DNA from: Pseudidiomarina donghaiensis
GTDB lineage: Bacteria; Pseudomonadota; Gammaproteobacteria; Enterobacterales; Alteromonadaceae
DNA: 64,000 bases
Reading direction: 5' to 3'
Assembly (NCBI RefSeq): GCF_900116895.1
Contig: NZ_FPCF01000001.1
Location: forward strand, 930,001-994,000
The notes below the pieces were generated by a model, which was given only the letters and a program-made list of their open reading frames with translations, was not told where the DNA came from and searched no databases. Positions 38,126-49,798 of this stretch are shown in pieces; the first letter of the stretch is position 1; each line of letters starts with the position of its first letter. A program made the translations under genes and the position numbers.

Positions 38126-38922
38126 GCACTAGCAATTTCAGTGGTACCCACGCCTTACTTAAGGTTATGGAGCGTTTGCGTGATCCCAACGGCGGTTGCC
38201 CGTGGGACCTGAAGCAAACCATGGCCAGCTTAATTCCATATACCATTGAAGAAGCCTATGAAGTGGCGGCGGCGATTACCGAAGGTAAGCCTGATGAGAT
38301 TAAGGATGAGTTAGGCGATTTGCTCTTTCAGGTGGTGTTTTACGGACAGTTGGCGGCCGAACAGCAACAGTTTACCTTTGATCAGATTGCGCAACATACA
38401 GCCGACAAGCTTATTCGGCGCCACCCGCATGTGTTTGGTAGCAGCACGACGCAAACCGATGAAGAGATAAAAGCCCAGTGGGAGCAGATAAAAGCCGAGG
38501 AAAGAGCGGAGAAAGATGCTTCTGATAGTGTTTTTCACGGCATCCCGAATAGCCTGCCGAGTATTTTAATGGCGCAAAAGTTACAAAAACGCGCCGCCAA
38601 CGTTGGCTTTGATTGGCCAAATATAGCCCCAGTAATCGCAAAGATTCATGAAGAAATCGCAGAGGTTGAAGAAGAACTGGCGAAATCGGAACGTGACCAA
38701 GCAGCCTTAGAAGCCGAAATTGGCGATGTACTGTTTGCGGTGGTGAACTTAGCGCGCCATGCGCAGGTAAACCCTGAACATGCATTGCGCCGCACTAATG
38801 TGAAGTTTAAACAACGTTTTCAAGCCATCGAAAAACGCCTTGCAGAAAACGACCAGCAACCAGAGCAATTATCACTAGATGAGTTAGAGGCCCATTGGCA
38901 AGCCGTAAAAGTTGAGGATTAA
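38122..38922 (+). CDS. mazG: Nucleoside triphosphate pyrophosphohydrolase MazG
   Basis: Cleaves NTPs and dNTPs to monophosphates and pyrophosphate; in E. coli it moderates ppGpp under starvation. Two tandem MazG domains are visible: CPWDLKQTMASLIPYTIEEA with DELGDLLFQVVFYG, and a second with IHEEIAEVEEELA and EIGDVLFAVVNLARH. Each carries the acidic metal ligands. Length 266. Coupled to relA by overlap. The toxin-antitoxin pair mazEF that separates them in E. coli is absent. Confidence 0.96.
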   Translation: MSTSNFSGTHALLKVMERLRDPNGGCPWDLKQTMASLIPYTIEEAYEVAAAITEGKPDEIKDELGDLLFQVVFYGQLAAEQQQFTFDQIAQHTADKLIRRHPHVFGSSTTQTDEEIKAQWEQIKAEERAEKDASDSVFHGIPNSLPSILMAQKLQKRAANVGFDWPNIAPVIAKIHEEIAEVEEELAKSERDQAALEAEIGDVLFAVVNLARHAQVNPEHALRRTNVKFKQRFQAIEKRLAENDQQPEQLSLDELEAHWQAVKVED

Positions 38923-38924
38923 CG

Positions 38925-38950
38925 AAAATCATACGGCTTTATGTGATTTT
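38925..38950 (+). terminator. Weak AT-rich hairpin after mazG
   Basis: AAAATCA (38925-38931) pairs with TGATTTT (38944-38950). The stem is short and AT-rich and ends in four T residues; it could weakly terminate the relA-mazG transcript just before the pyrG promoter. Confidence 0.3.
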
Positions 38951-38953
38951 AAA

Positions 38954-38982
38954 TTGTCGGATTGCAGTGCTTCGGGTATACT
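38954..38982 (+). promoter_or_regulatory. Predicted sigma-70 promoter of pyrG-eno
   Basis: TTGTCG (38954-38959) and TATACT (38977-38982) are separated by 17 bases, with a leader of about 45 bases to the pyrG ATG. Confidence 0.65.
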
Positions 38983-39018
38983 GTTTTCCCGTCTTGAAGC
39001 AAATCCCTTTTAACCTGA

Positions 39019-40671
<1,653 letters not shown>

Positions 40672-40687
40672 GCGCCGCGTGTATTAA

Positions 40688-41998
<1,311 letters not shown>

Positions 41999-42023
41999 AC
42001 ACCGCGCGAACTAGGTCGCCACC

Positions 42024-42665
42024 ATGACACAGCAAGGCGATATTTTTCAGCAGCTCACGTCTACCACTAGTGTAGGCGTGAGCTCTGCTGCATTTGCGGA
42101 GCTGTGTACCGCGCTTTATGAGCGTGAGTTAAATTTGCTGGCACACCAACCCCAAGTGTCGACAGGCCTTTTGCAGCGTCGGTTACAAAGTTTGCCGTAC
42201 CATGTCAAAAATGCCGCACGCGGTATGCTTGAAAGCGATGCGCCCTACACACTGGATATTCAAAATGCCAGTTGGCAGGCGCCGCAAAAACGTCAATTAA
42301 CGGTGAGTGCAACACAAGGCGCAAAATTACAGAAATGGTTGTTACGGCAAGCTCGGCTGGGCGACACCGTCGCGATTTTTGATTGCCGAGGGCCTATTCA
42401 GTTAGCGCGTTTAGATTCGATTGATCGCATTGATAAAGAAAACCAGCGCGTACATTGCAACATGCACGGTTGGTTCGACTTTACCGGTCGCTGCCAAGAC
42501 ACCGGTATTGATTCATCGCAACAAGCGCAACTTGCGCTACTTAAACCCGATGCGAGTAATTTGGCCCCCGCTTTTTGTGGTCATCAGTGGAACCATAAGG
42601 GCAAGGTTGATCCGCGAACCTTAACCTTGCGCGAAGTGTTGTTAGCAACAACAGTCGATTTTTGA
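42024..42665 (+). CDS. Hypothetical protein downstream of eno
   Basis: I do not recognise this 213-residue protein. It has no signal peptide, no membrane segment and no obvious catalytic motif. The N-terminal half looks helical; the middle (VSATQGAKLQKWLLRQARLGDTVAIFDCRGPIQLARLDSID) resembles a small beta-rich domain; the C-terminus carries FCGHQWNHKGKVDPRTLTLREV, with scattered His and Cys residues. It begins 25 bases after eno and could be in the pyrG-eno transcript. It ends two bases from the convergent TSUP gene. Base composition is like its neighbours. The long conserved-looking frame and position support a real gene. Confidence 0.75.
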   Translation: MTQQGDIFQQLTSTTSVGVSSAAFAELCTALYERELNLLAHQPQVSTGLLQRRLQSLPYHVKNAARGMLESDAPYTLDIQNASWQAPQKRQLTVSATQGAKLQKWLLRQARLGDTVAIFDCRGPIQLARLDSIDRIDKENQRVHCNMHGWFDFTGRCQDTGIDSSQQAQLALLKPDASNLAPAFCGHQWNHKGKVDPRTLTLREVLLATTVDF

Positions 42666-42667
42666 GC

Positions 42668-43387
42668 CTATAAGGCCCCCCAAAAGGCAATAATACTCGC
42701 CGCCATAACTAATAACAGACTGATTTTACGAAACAAACGCTCAGATAAATAGCCACTGACATTGTGTCCTACCCATGCACCAGCAATAGCCCCAATCAAC
42801 AAGCTAATTAAGGTTGCCACAAAGTCAATTTGATATAGCCCTTGAGCGCTGAATGACACAATATTGGTTAGTGCCAATACCCAAAAGAATACCGTTAATG
42901 TGGCACGAAAGGCCAAACGGTCAAGGTTATTCCCGGTAAGAAATAACACCACTGGCGGGCCGCCCAAAGTAAGCGCTCCGTTGCTAAAGCCGGCGAGTAA
43001 CCCTGTGAGTGATTGCAAGCGTTGACCACTTTGGTGGCGCCATTGCAGCCCAAACCAAAACAGTATCGCCACCATAAAAATCATCACGGCCATGGCCATT
43101 TGCAACCAGTCTAGGCGCATATAAGCCAGTAAATAATTGCCGAGCAGGGTGCCGATAATGCCGCTCAGCAATAGCGCTCGCCATTGTTGTAGCCGAACAT
43201 GATGACGCAAGGCCCAAGCTAGGTAGGTTGCCATGACAAAATTAACCACCGATAAGGTTGGCGTAATAACGGTTAGCGGCAATAACAGGGTTAACAGTGG
43301 CACCGCAATAAGGCCCGAACCAAAACCGGTAATGCCTTGCAAACAGGCACCGAGAAACATAATGGCAATAATTATTAGGTATTCCAT
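42668..43387 (-). CDS. TSUP family (TauE/SafE) membrane permease
   Basis: Integral membrane protein of 239 residues with about seven to eight hydrophobic helices, arranged as two TauE/SafE-type repeats. The N-terminal repeat contains the typical LGACLQGITGFGSGLIAVPLL, and the second begins LTGLLAGFSNGALTLGGPPVVLFL. The family moves sulfur-containing anions, organosulfonates or carboxylates; the substrate here cannot be told. It is divergent from ftsB and interrupts the eno-ftsB neighbourhood seen in E. coli. Confidence 0.85.
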   Translation of the reverse strand: MEYLIIIAIMFLGACLQGITGFGSGLIAVPLLTLLLPLTVITPTLSVVNFVMATYLAWALRHHVRLQQWRALLLSGIIGTLLGNYLLAYMRLDWLQMAMAVMIFMVAILFWFGLQWRHQSGQRLQSLTGLLAGFSNGALTLGGPPVVLFLTGNNLDRLAFRATLTVFFWVLALTNIVSFSAQGLYQIDFVATLISLLIGAIAGAWVGHNVSGYLSERLFRKISLLLVMAASIIAFWGAL

Positions 43388-43408
43388 AACCGCTCGTGTT
43401 ATTTGTCG

Positions 43409-43437
43409 TTGGGCTTTGTGGCAAAGGTCGATATACT
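43409..43437 (+). promoter_or_regulatory. Predicted sigma-70 promoter of the ftsB-rpoS block
   Basis: TTGGGC (43409-43414) and TATACT (43432-43437) are spaced by 17 bases, about 65 bases before ftsB, in the gap divergent from the TSUP gene. Confidence 0.55.
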
Positions 43438-43503
43438 AGCAGAATCGTCGCGCCAATTTATAATAATCAACGACGGTCTCTGAGAAAAGCTACGGGAATG
43501 CCT

Positions 43504-43794
43504 ATGCGACTTCTAAAAGTACTGTTTATTGTTGCTTTAGTTGCACTGCAGTATCGGCTTTGGTTTGGTAAAAATAGCTTACCGGACTATTGGGCACTGC
43601 AGTCAGATGTGCAACGTCAGGCCGAAACAAATCAGCGCCTTGAACAACGAAACCAAGTTTTAAAAGCTGATATTACCGATTTGCGCGACGGCCAAGTTGC
43701 CCTTGAAGAGCGGGCACGTAATGAGCTTGGGCTGATAAAAGAAGACGAAACGTTTTTTCGGCTGGTTCCCATTAAACAATCAACAAATGAATAA
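43504..43794 (+). CDS. ftsB: Cell division protein FtsB
   Basis: Small bitopic divisome protein that links FtsQ and FtsL. A short cytoplasmic start and one membrane helix (about residues 3-20, LLKVLFIVALVALQYRLWFG) are followed by a leucine-zipper coiled coil (about 30-65) and the conserved ALEERARNELGLIKEDETFFRLV. I choose ATG 43504 (97 residues) because GGGA lies six bases upstream; ATG 43498 is an alternative, and the open frame further upstream is noncoding. ispD follows after five bases. Confidence 0.93.
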   Translation: MRLLKVLFIVALVALQYRLWFGKNSLPDYWALQSDVQRQAETNQRLEQRNQVLKADITDLRDGQVALEERARNELGLIKEDETFFRLVPIKQSTNE

Positions 43795-43799
43795 ACTCC

Positions 43800-44495
43800 A
43801 TGGATAAGCATCCCTCATTGGCTGCCGTCATCCCTGCTGCGGGCGTTGGTAGCCGAATGAAGTTAGCCACACCGAAACAATATCTGACTATTGCGGGGCA
43901 AACCGTACTGCAACATAGCGTTGCCGCACTAGCGCAAGACCCCCGAATTCAACGAATTTTTATTGCCATTGCTACCACAGACACCTACGCGCAACAACTT
44001 CAGTTTACTGTAGATGTACCCATTACCTGGGTTGTGGGTGGTGCGACGCGCGCCGCCTCGGTAGCGGCCGGTGTGCAGGCGGCTAAGCAACAGGGCTACG
44101 CCTTCATTGCGGTACATGATGCTGCGCGCCCTTGTTTGCAAGCCGATGAACTAGCCGCAGTGATCAGCGCCGGCATGCAGCATAGCGATGGTGCGCTGCT
44201 AGCCATTCCGGTGGCTGACACCTTAAAACGAGCTGACGGGAAGGTTGTACGTGAAACCATAGCGCGCAAGCACTTATGGCGGGCACAAACGCCGCAGGTG
44301 TTTGCCAGCGATAAACTATTGCAAGCCCTTACCAAAGTTGGGGTTGAGAATGGCGACATTACTGACGAAGCCTCAGCCATTGAATTGCAAGGTGGCCAAC
44401 CACAGCTGGTAGAGGGGCGCGCCACCAACATTAAAATTACCCAACCAGGCGACGAAGCCTTGGCAACAATGTATTTAAACAACAGGAATTTATAA
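43800..44495 (+). CDS. ispD: 2-C-methyl-D-erythritol 4-phosphate cytidylyltransferase
   Basis: Third step of the MEP pathway; makes CDP-methylerythritol. The nucleotide-binding N-terminus [22 protein letters not shown], the central [11 protein letters not shown] and the C-terminal [12 protein letters not shown] and [13 protein letters not shown] are as in the family. Length 231. Its stop overlaps the ispF ATG (TAATG). Confidence 0.97.
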   Translation: MDKHPSLAAVIPAAGVGSRMKLATPKQYLTIAGQTVLQHSVAALAQDPRIQRIFIAIATTDTYAQQLQFTVDVPITWVVGGATRAASVAAGVQAAKQQGYAFIAVHDAARPCLQADELAAVISAGMQHSDGALLAIPVADTLKRADGKVVRETIARKHLWRAQTPQVFASDKLLQALTKVGVENGDITDEASAIELQGGQPQLVEGRATNIKITQPGDEALATMYLNNRNL

Positions 44496-44971
44496 TGCGA
44501 ATTGGTCATGGTTACGATGTCCATAAGTTTGGTGGCGATGGGCCACTGACACTTGGCGGCATTCAAGTGTCTTATGCAGAAGGTTTAATTGCTCACTCTG
44601 ACGGCGATGTGATTTTGCATGCTGTTGCTGATGCTTTGTTAGGCGCAGTAGCCCTAGGTGACATTGGCCAGCACTTTCCGGACACCGACGATACTTATGC
44701 CGGGGCCGATAGCGGCAAACTACTGCAGCACGTGTACAGTTTAGTGCTTAACAAAGGCTTTGTTTTGGGCAACCTTGACGTGACCGTGGTTGCGCAAGCC
44801 CCCAAACTAGCTGAGTACATTCCGGCTATGCGCCAACGCATTGCACAGTTGCTTAATGCGAATGACGACCTGGTTAACGTCAAAGCAACCACCACCGAAA
44901 AGCTCGGGTTTGTCGGGCGCAAAGAGGGCATTGGTTGCCATGCTGTGGTACTGGTGGTGCCGCGTGACTGA
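44495..44971 (+). CDS. ispF: 2-C-methyl-D-erythritol 2,4-cyclodiphosphate synthase
   Basis: Fifth step of the MEP pathway, forming the cyclodiphosphate; acts as a trimer with zinc. Metal ligands Asp8 and His10 lie in [11 protein letters not shown], with a third His in [14 protein letters not shown]. The C-terminal [20 protein letters not shown] is typical. Length 158. Overlapped at both ends, by ispD and by truD. Confidence 0.98.
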   Translation: MRIGHGYDVHKFGGDGPLTLGGIQVSYAEGLIAHSDGDVILHAVADALLGAVALGDIGQHFPDTDDTYAGADSGKLLQHVYSLVLNKGFVLGNLDVTVVAQAPKLAEYIPAMRQRIAQLLNANDDLVNVKATTTEKLGFVGRKEGIGCHAVVLVVPRD

Positions 44972-45998
44972 AGCTTATTTGCACGGCAAACCAAGTTGCC
45001 AAGGCGTATTTAAAGCCAGCCCTGAAGACTTTCAAGTCACAGAAATACTTGAATTACCGGTGACCGAGCCAAGCGAACAAGCTGGTGAGCACCAATGGCT
45101 TTGGGTAGAGAAAAAAGGCGCCAATACCGCGTTTGTGGCTTCGCAAATAGCCGAGTTTGCAGGGGTTAAAGAACGCGATGTGAGTTATTCGGGGTTAAAA
45201 GATCGTCACGCGCTTACCTATCAATGGTTTTCGGTGCAGCTGCCGGGGCAGGCGTTACTAGATTGGGCTCGGCTAGAACACCCTGAGTTTAAAGTTCTAA
45301 CAGCGGCATTGCAGCCACGTAAGTTGAAAACCGGCACCCATAAAGGCAACCATTTTGTGCTCAGAATTCGCCAAATTGATCAGCCCGAAGTCTTTGCGCA
45401 GCGTTGGCAAGCGATTGTTGAAAAAGGCGTGCCTAATTACTTTGGGGCACAGCGCTTTGGCCACAATGGACAAAATATTGAACAAGCAAAACGTTGGTTT
45501 AAAGGCGAGTTAAAACGCCGACCAAGCCGTCATCAAAGTGGTTTGTATTTGTCAGCAGCGCGTTCCTTTTTGTTTAATCAGGTGGTACACGAGCGGCTGA
45601 GTGCAAATCGATTGCAGCCAGAAGTAGGCGATGCGATGATGTTACAAGGTAGCCAATCGTTTTTCGTTGTCGACAGTATTGATGACGCGCTTAAAGCGCG
45701 CTTTGCCAGTGGCGATATTCAACTGACAGCACCATTGCCAGGTAGCGGGCGCCAGCTGACTCAAGCCAATATTGCTGAGTTAGAAGCCGGAGTGTATGTG
45801 CGTTACCCTGACTTGTATCAAGGGCTGCGCAAGCAACGTATTGATGAGGGGCGTCGCGCGCTATTGTTGCAGTTGCAAGAGCCGCAAATGCGTTGGCTTA
45901 CCGATGATTGCGCCGAGCTTGAATTTACGCTTGGGCGTGGTGCTTTTGCCACCAGCGTATTGCGTGAATTAATCGACGATGTGCCGCACGAAAAATAA
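44964..45998 (+). CDS. truD: tRNA pseudouridine(13) synthase TruD
   Basis: Forms pseudouridine 13 in tRNA-Glu. The catalytic aspartate is Asp80 in [16 protein letters not shown]; the TRUD insertion domain, [13 protein letters not shown] and FLFNQVV are also present. The open frame reaches back to 44841 inside ispF, but the family N-terminus (YLHGKP...) fits the GTG at 44964, giving 344 residues against about 349 in E. coli. The eight-base overlap with ispF (GTGACTGA) suggests coupling. Confidence 0.94.
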   Translation: MTEAYLHGKPSCQGVFKASPEDFQVTEILELPVTEPSEQAGEHQWLWVEKKGANTAFVASQIAEFAGVKERDVSYSGLKDRHALTYQWFSVQLPGQALLDWARLEHPEFKVLTAALQPRKLKTGTHKGNHFVLRIRQIDQPEVFAQRWQAIVEKGVPNYFGAQRFGHNGQNIEQAKRWFKGELKRRPSRHQSGLYLSAARSFLFNQVVHERLSANRLQPEVGDAMMLQGSQSFFVVDSIDDALKARFASGDIQLTAPLPGSGRQLTQANIAELEAGVYVRYPDLYQGLRKQRIDEGRRALLLQLQEPQMRWLTDDCAELEFTLGRGAFATSVLRELIDDVPHEK

Positions 45999-46032
45999 CG
46001 AGAGAGTCATTTAATACAAGGTAATCAAACTC

Positions 46033-46788
46033 ATGATGAAGTTACTAGTCAGTAATGACGATGGTGTTCATGCGCCAGGCATTGAAGCACTTTATTTACG
46101 ACTAAAAGAAATTGCCCAGGTAAGGGTTATCGCACCAGACCGAAACTGTAGCGGAGCAAGCAACTCACTAACGCTGCATAATCCGCTGCGCATGCAAAAA
46201 TTGCCTAATGGTTTTTATTCGCTCAATGGTACGCCAACTGACTGTGTGCATTTAGGTACGAACTCACCGCTGGCCGATGATGTGGATTTAGTGGTTTCGG
46301 GTATTAATGATGGCCCCAATATGGGTGATGATGTGCTGTACTCCGGCACGGTCGCTGCGGCTATGGAAGGGCGTTTTATGGGCTTGCCGGCCATTGCTGT
46401 ATCGATGGGCTCGCACAACGATGAATTTTACGATACGGCAGCGCGTGTTGTAGCCGATGTAGTGAATCGCATGGCTGACCAGCCGTTACGCCTAGACACG
46501 ATATTGAACATTAATGTACCCGCTATACCTTATGAGCAGCTAAAAGGTTTTAAGGTGACGCGCTTAGGCCGTCGCCACCGAGCAGAGCGAATGGTGCAAA
46601 GCAAAGACCCATTTGGCCGTGATATTTTCTGGTACGGGCCTATTGGCGGGCATCAAGATGATGCCGAGGGCACAGACTTTCACGCGGTGCGCGAGGGTTA
46701 TGTATCGATCACTCCTATCAGTTTGGATATGACCGCGCGTAGCCATCAAGATACTTTATCTACTTGGTTGGCTAGCACGACGTCATGA
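46033..46788 (+). CDS. surE: 5'-nucleotidase SurE
   Basis: Metal-dependent nucleoside monophosphate and polyphosphate phosphatase linked to stationary-phase survival. The N-terminal [12 protein letters not shown] holds the Asp-Asp metal pair; [23 protein letters not shown] and [22 protein letters not shown] follow. Length 251, or 250 from the second ATG at 46036. Four-base overlap with pcm. Confidence 0.97.
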   Translation: MMKLLVSNDDGVHAPGIEALYLRLKEIAQVRVIAPDRNCSGASNSLTLHNPLRMQKLPNGFYSLNGTPTDCVHLGTNSPLADDVDLVVSGINDGPNMGDDVLYSGTVAAAMEGRFMGLPAIAVSMGSHNDEFYDTAARVVADVVNRMADQPLRLDTILNINVPAIPYEQLKGFKVTRLGRRHRAERMVQSKDPFGRDIFWYGPIGGHQDDAEGTDFHAVREGYVSITPISLDMTARSHQDTLSTWLASTTS

Positions 46789-47420
46789 TTCAAAATTTTC
46801 AAGGAATGGCACGTAAGCTGACCGCAAAACTGCGTGCCGAAGGAATTTCTAATCCAGCGGTGCTGGCTGTTATTGAGTCAACACCAAGGCATTTATTTAT
46901 GCCCGAGTCGTTAGCTCATAAAGCGTACGAAAACACCGCGTTGCCTATTGGGCAGGGGCAAACCATTAGCCAACCATTAATGGTTGCGTCTATGACCCAA
47001 TTACTGATGCAGCATGATTGCCATAAAGTGTTAGAAATTGGTACAGGTAGTGGTTATCAAACAGCTATTTTGGCACAGTTAGTTGACCAAGTGTTTTCGG
47101 TTGAGCGCATTGCTGAATTGCAATATCAAGCCAAGCGGCGCCTGAAAAAACTGGATTTACATAATGTGTCAATGCGCCATGGTGACGGTTGGCAAGGATG
47201 GAAATCAAAAGGGCCTTTTGACGGCATTATTGTGACCGCTGCGGCGAGTGAAGTACCGCCTGCGTTGCTCCAACAACTAACCGATGGCGGAGTTATGGTG
47301 ATTCCGGTTGGAACCGTTACGCAGCGCCTTATTGTGGTGCGTCGTTTTGGCGATGAGTTTGAACAAAAGGAGTTGGGCCAAGTGAAATTTGTGCCATTAG
47401 TGCCAGGTGCTACCGTATGA
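46785..47420 (+). CDS. pcm: Protein-L-isoaspartate O-methyltransferase
   Basis: Repairs isoaspartyl residues in aged proteins using SAM. Motifs: [39 protein letters not shown] and the SAM site [15 protein letters not shown]. Length 211. It is linked to surE and rpoS, a stationary-phase group, and overlaps the next gene by four bases. Confidence 0.97.
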   Translation: MIQNFQGMARKLTAKLRAEGISNPAVLAVIESTPRHLFMPESLAHKAYENTALPIGQGQTISQPLMVASMTQLLMQHDCHKVLEIGTGSGYQTAILAQLVDQVFSVERIAELQYQAKRRLKKLDLHNVSMRHGDGWQGWKSKGPFDGIIVTAAASEVPPALLQQLTDGGVMVIPVGTVTQRLIVVRRFGDEFEQKELGQVKFVPLVPGATV

Positions 47421-47995
47421 AAATTTTTGGTTGGCTTTATGACAAAGTACTGAGCTGGTCACAACATCGCAATGCACCGACTATTTTAGCAGGGTTAAGC
47501 TTTTCTGAGTCGGTGATATTTCCTATTCCACCGGATGTGATGTTAGCTCCCATGGCCATGACGCAACCAGAAAAAGCCTGGCGTTTTGCGCTGATCACAA
47601 CGATTGCTTCAGTGCTAGGTGGCATTGCCGGCTATTGGCTTGGTTATTTCCTATTTGAGCCTGTGGTGTTGCCGTTGGTTGAGTGGGCCGGTTATCAAGA
47701 AAAATTAGCGCGTGTAACTAATTGGTTTCAGCTTTATGGTTTTTGGATTATTTTCATTGCTGGGTTCTCACCGTTGCCCTATAAGTTATTCACTGTAACA
47801 GGTGGTATGTTGAGCGTTGCTTTTATCCCGTTTGTGTTGGGCTCGCTAATTAGTCGTGGGTTACGGTTCTTCTTGGTAGCGTGGCTGCTGAAAACAGGCG
47901 GCCCGAAAATGGCCCTGAAATTACGCACCTATGTTGATCGTATTGGTTGGGGGGTGGTGATACTTGCCATCGTAGCCTATGTTTGGACGCGTTGA
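47417..47995 (+). CDS. yqaA: YqaA / DedA-related membrane protein
   Basis: Inner-membrane protein of 192 residues related to the SNARE-associated DedA superfamily (YqaA branch). It has hydrophobic segments around residues 55-80, 105-130 and 165-190 and a re-entrant-type segment ([16 protein letters not shown]). The conserved [16 protein letters not shown] is the family hallmark. Function is uncertain; relatives act in lipid or proton-coupled transport. It lies between pcm and nlpD, an insertion relative to E. coli, and overlaps nlpD by 17 bases. Confidence 0.85.
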   Translation: MKIFGWLYDKVLSWSQHRNAPTILAGLSFSESVIFPIPPDVMLAPMAMTQPEKAWRFALITTIASVLGGIAGYWLGYFLFEPVVLPLVEWAGYQEKLARVTNWFQLYGFWIIFIAGFSPLPYKLFTVTGGMLSVAFIPFVLGSLISRGLRFFLVAWLLKTGGPKMALKLRTYVDRIGWGVVILAIVAYVWTR

Positions 47996-48827
47996 TTTTT
48001 ACCTAGTTTTTACACTGTTGATGGCCCTTGTGTTATCGGGGTGCGCGCAACCGAGTGAACCCGCACCCGTTACACGATTATACAAAGGCAAGTCAATTCA
48101 TGACTTTGAACGGGCAAGTTTGGCCAGCCCGCAGTATGAGGTTTCACAAGGCGATACGCTTTATTCTATCGCCTTTCGTGCCAATGTGGATGTGCGTGAT
48201 GTTGCAAAATGGAACCAAATTCCAGCGCCTTATATCATTGTTCCTGGGCAGAAAATTAGCTTACAAGCACCGACTCCGGCTCGCACACAAAGCATTGCGT
48301 CACAGCCGAAGAAAGGGTATGTTGATAAACAAAATAAAAGCAAAGCTGTAACAGTAAAGCAACAGGCGCAGCCTGCACGGGCTGTAACTTCTGTAGGTAA
48401 GCCGGCGGTGTTAAGTAGTAACAGTGAGCCTGCATTGCCAGCAAGTAAAGATATACGCTGGCAGTGGCCGACACCAGCTAAGGTAACGCGCGAGTTCTCA
48501 ACCGCTGAAGCAGGAAATAAAGGCATCGATTTTGCCGGAAGCGAAGGAGATCCCGTTTTTGCAGCAGCGAGCGGGAAAGTAGTTTACGCCGGCAATGCAC
48601 TAAAAGGTTATGGTCAATTAATTATTTTGAAACATAACGATGATTACATTACAGCGTATGCACATAATCAAAAGTTGTTGGTCAAAGAGCAACAGTGGGT
48701 AAACAAAGGCGAAGAAATTGCCACAATGGGGGACACTGATGCAGAACGCGTTAAATTGCATTTTCAGGTGCGATTTCGTGGCAAGTCAGTGAATCCTCGG
48801 CATTATTTGCCTCGGGGGACGCAATGA
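47979..48827 (+). CDS. nlpD: Murein hydrolase activator NlpD (lipoprotein)
   Basis: Outer-membrane lipoprotein that activates amidase AmiC in septal peptidoglycan splitting. The lipobox LSGC is near residue 22. A LysM domain ([27 protein letters not shown], about residues 53-97) and a low-complexity linker precede the LytM/M23 domain. That domain is degenerate: the first metal histidine is Asn (GNKGIDFAG) and one histidine of the usual HLH is Lys (VKLHFQV), which fits an activator and not an enzyme. Length 282. In E. coli the main rpoS promoter lies inside nlpD. Confidence 0.94.
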   Translation: MFGRVDFYLVFTLLMALVLSGCAQPSEPAPVTRLYKGKSIHDFERASLASPQYEVSQGDTLYSIAFRANVDVRDVAKWNQIPAPYIIVPGQKISLQAPTPARTQSIASQPKKGYVDKQNKSKAVTVKQQAQPARAVTSVGKPAVLSSNSEPALPASKDIRWQWPTPAKVTREFSTAEAGNKGIDFAGSEGDPVFAAASGKVVYAGNALKGYGQLIILKHNDDYITAYAHNQKLLVKEQQWVNKGEEIATMGDTDAERVKLHFQVRFRGKSVNPRHYLPRGTQ

Positions 48828-49792
48828 GTCGAGATCAAGAAGAGATTGAAGAGATTGATGAGCAAGAACTGCTCTCAATGGAACAATCCACAGTAGAAGA
48901 TAGTGACGAAGCGTTTGAAGAAATACTGGCAAATCGCGTCAACTATCAGAAGAAAATGGATGCCACCCAGCTGTACTTAAGTGAGATTGGTTATTCACCA
49001 TTATTAACCGCTGAAGAAGAAGTGCACTTTTCACGTTTAGCGCTTAAAGGTGATGGCAAAGCACGTGCACGGATGATCGAAAGTAACTTGCGCTTAGTGG
49101 TTAAAATAGCGCGCCGTTACACCAATCGAGGCTTAGCGTTATTAGACTTAGTGGAAGAAGGTAACCTGGGTTTAATTCGTGCGGTAGAAAAGTTTGACCC
49201 TGAGCGCGGCTTTCGTTTTTCAACCTATGCCACTTGGTGGATTCGCCAAACCATTGAACGCGCAATTATGAATCAGACGCGTACAATTCGCTTACCAATT
49301 CACGTTGTAAAAGAACTGAATAGTTATTTACGCGCAGCCCGCGAATTAGCCCACACATTGGATCATGAGCCAACGGCAGAGGATATTGCCGAAAAACTTG
49401 ATGTTTCGGTCGCTGATGTAACCCGCATGTTGCGATTGAACGAACGAGTGACTTCGGTTGATACGCCAATGGGCGGTAGTGATAACGACAAAGCCTTGGT
49501 CGATATGCTGACCGACGATAACGACTATGGTCCTGAAGGCGAAATGCAAGAAAACGATGTGCGCGAGCACATTATGGCGTGGCTAGAAAATCTGAACGAG
49601 AAACAGCGCGAAGTGCTGGCACGGCGTTTTGGCCTGCTTGGTTATGAGCCAGCTACGTTGGAAGACGTGGGTCGGGAAATTGGCCTCACGCGTGAGCGGG
49701 TAAGACAAATTCAAGTGGAAGCATTGCGCCGTTTACGCGACATGCTAAGGCAACAAGGGCTTAGCCTTGATGCCTTATTTCATCGCGATTAA
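48824..49792 (+). CDS. rpoS: RNA polymerase sigma factor RpoS
   Basis: Stationary-phase and general-stress sigma factor. Region 1.2 ([22 protein letters not shown]), region 2 ([39 protein letters not shown], then [17 protein letters not shown]), region 3 and region 4 (the helix-turn-helix in [25 protein letters not shown]) are intact. Length 322. The ATG overlaps the nlpD stop. The gene ends six bases from convergent mutS, leaving no room for a terminator in between. Confidence 0.98.
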   Translation: MSRDQEEIEEIDEQELLSMEQSTVEDSDEAFEEILANRVNYQKKMDATQLYLSEIGYSPLLTAEEEVHFSRLALKGDGKARARMIESNLRLVVKIARRYTNRGLALLDLVEEGNLGLIRAVEKFDPERGFRFSTYATWWIRQTIERAIMNQTRTIRLPIHVVKELNSYLRAARELAHTLDHEPTAEDIAEKLDVSVADVTRMLRLNERVTSVDTPMGGSDNDKALVDMLTDDNDYGPEGEMQENDVREHIMAWLENLNEKQREVLARRFGLLGYEPATLEDVGREIGLTRERVRQIQVEALRRLRDMLRQQGLSLDALFHRD

Positions 49793-49798
49793 GCTGCA

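Noticed and set aside
38122-38922. mazG as part of a toxin-antitoxin module
   Set aside because: No mazE or mazF is present; MazG is a housekeeping pyrophosphohydrolase coupled to relA.
44841-44963. Longer N-terminus for truD within ispF
   Set aside because: The extra 41 residues are out-of-frame ispF sequence with no similarity to TruD, and a GTG at 44964 fits the family start.
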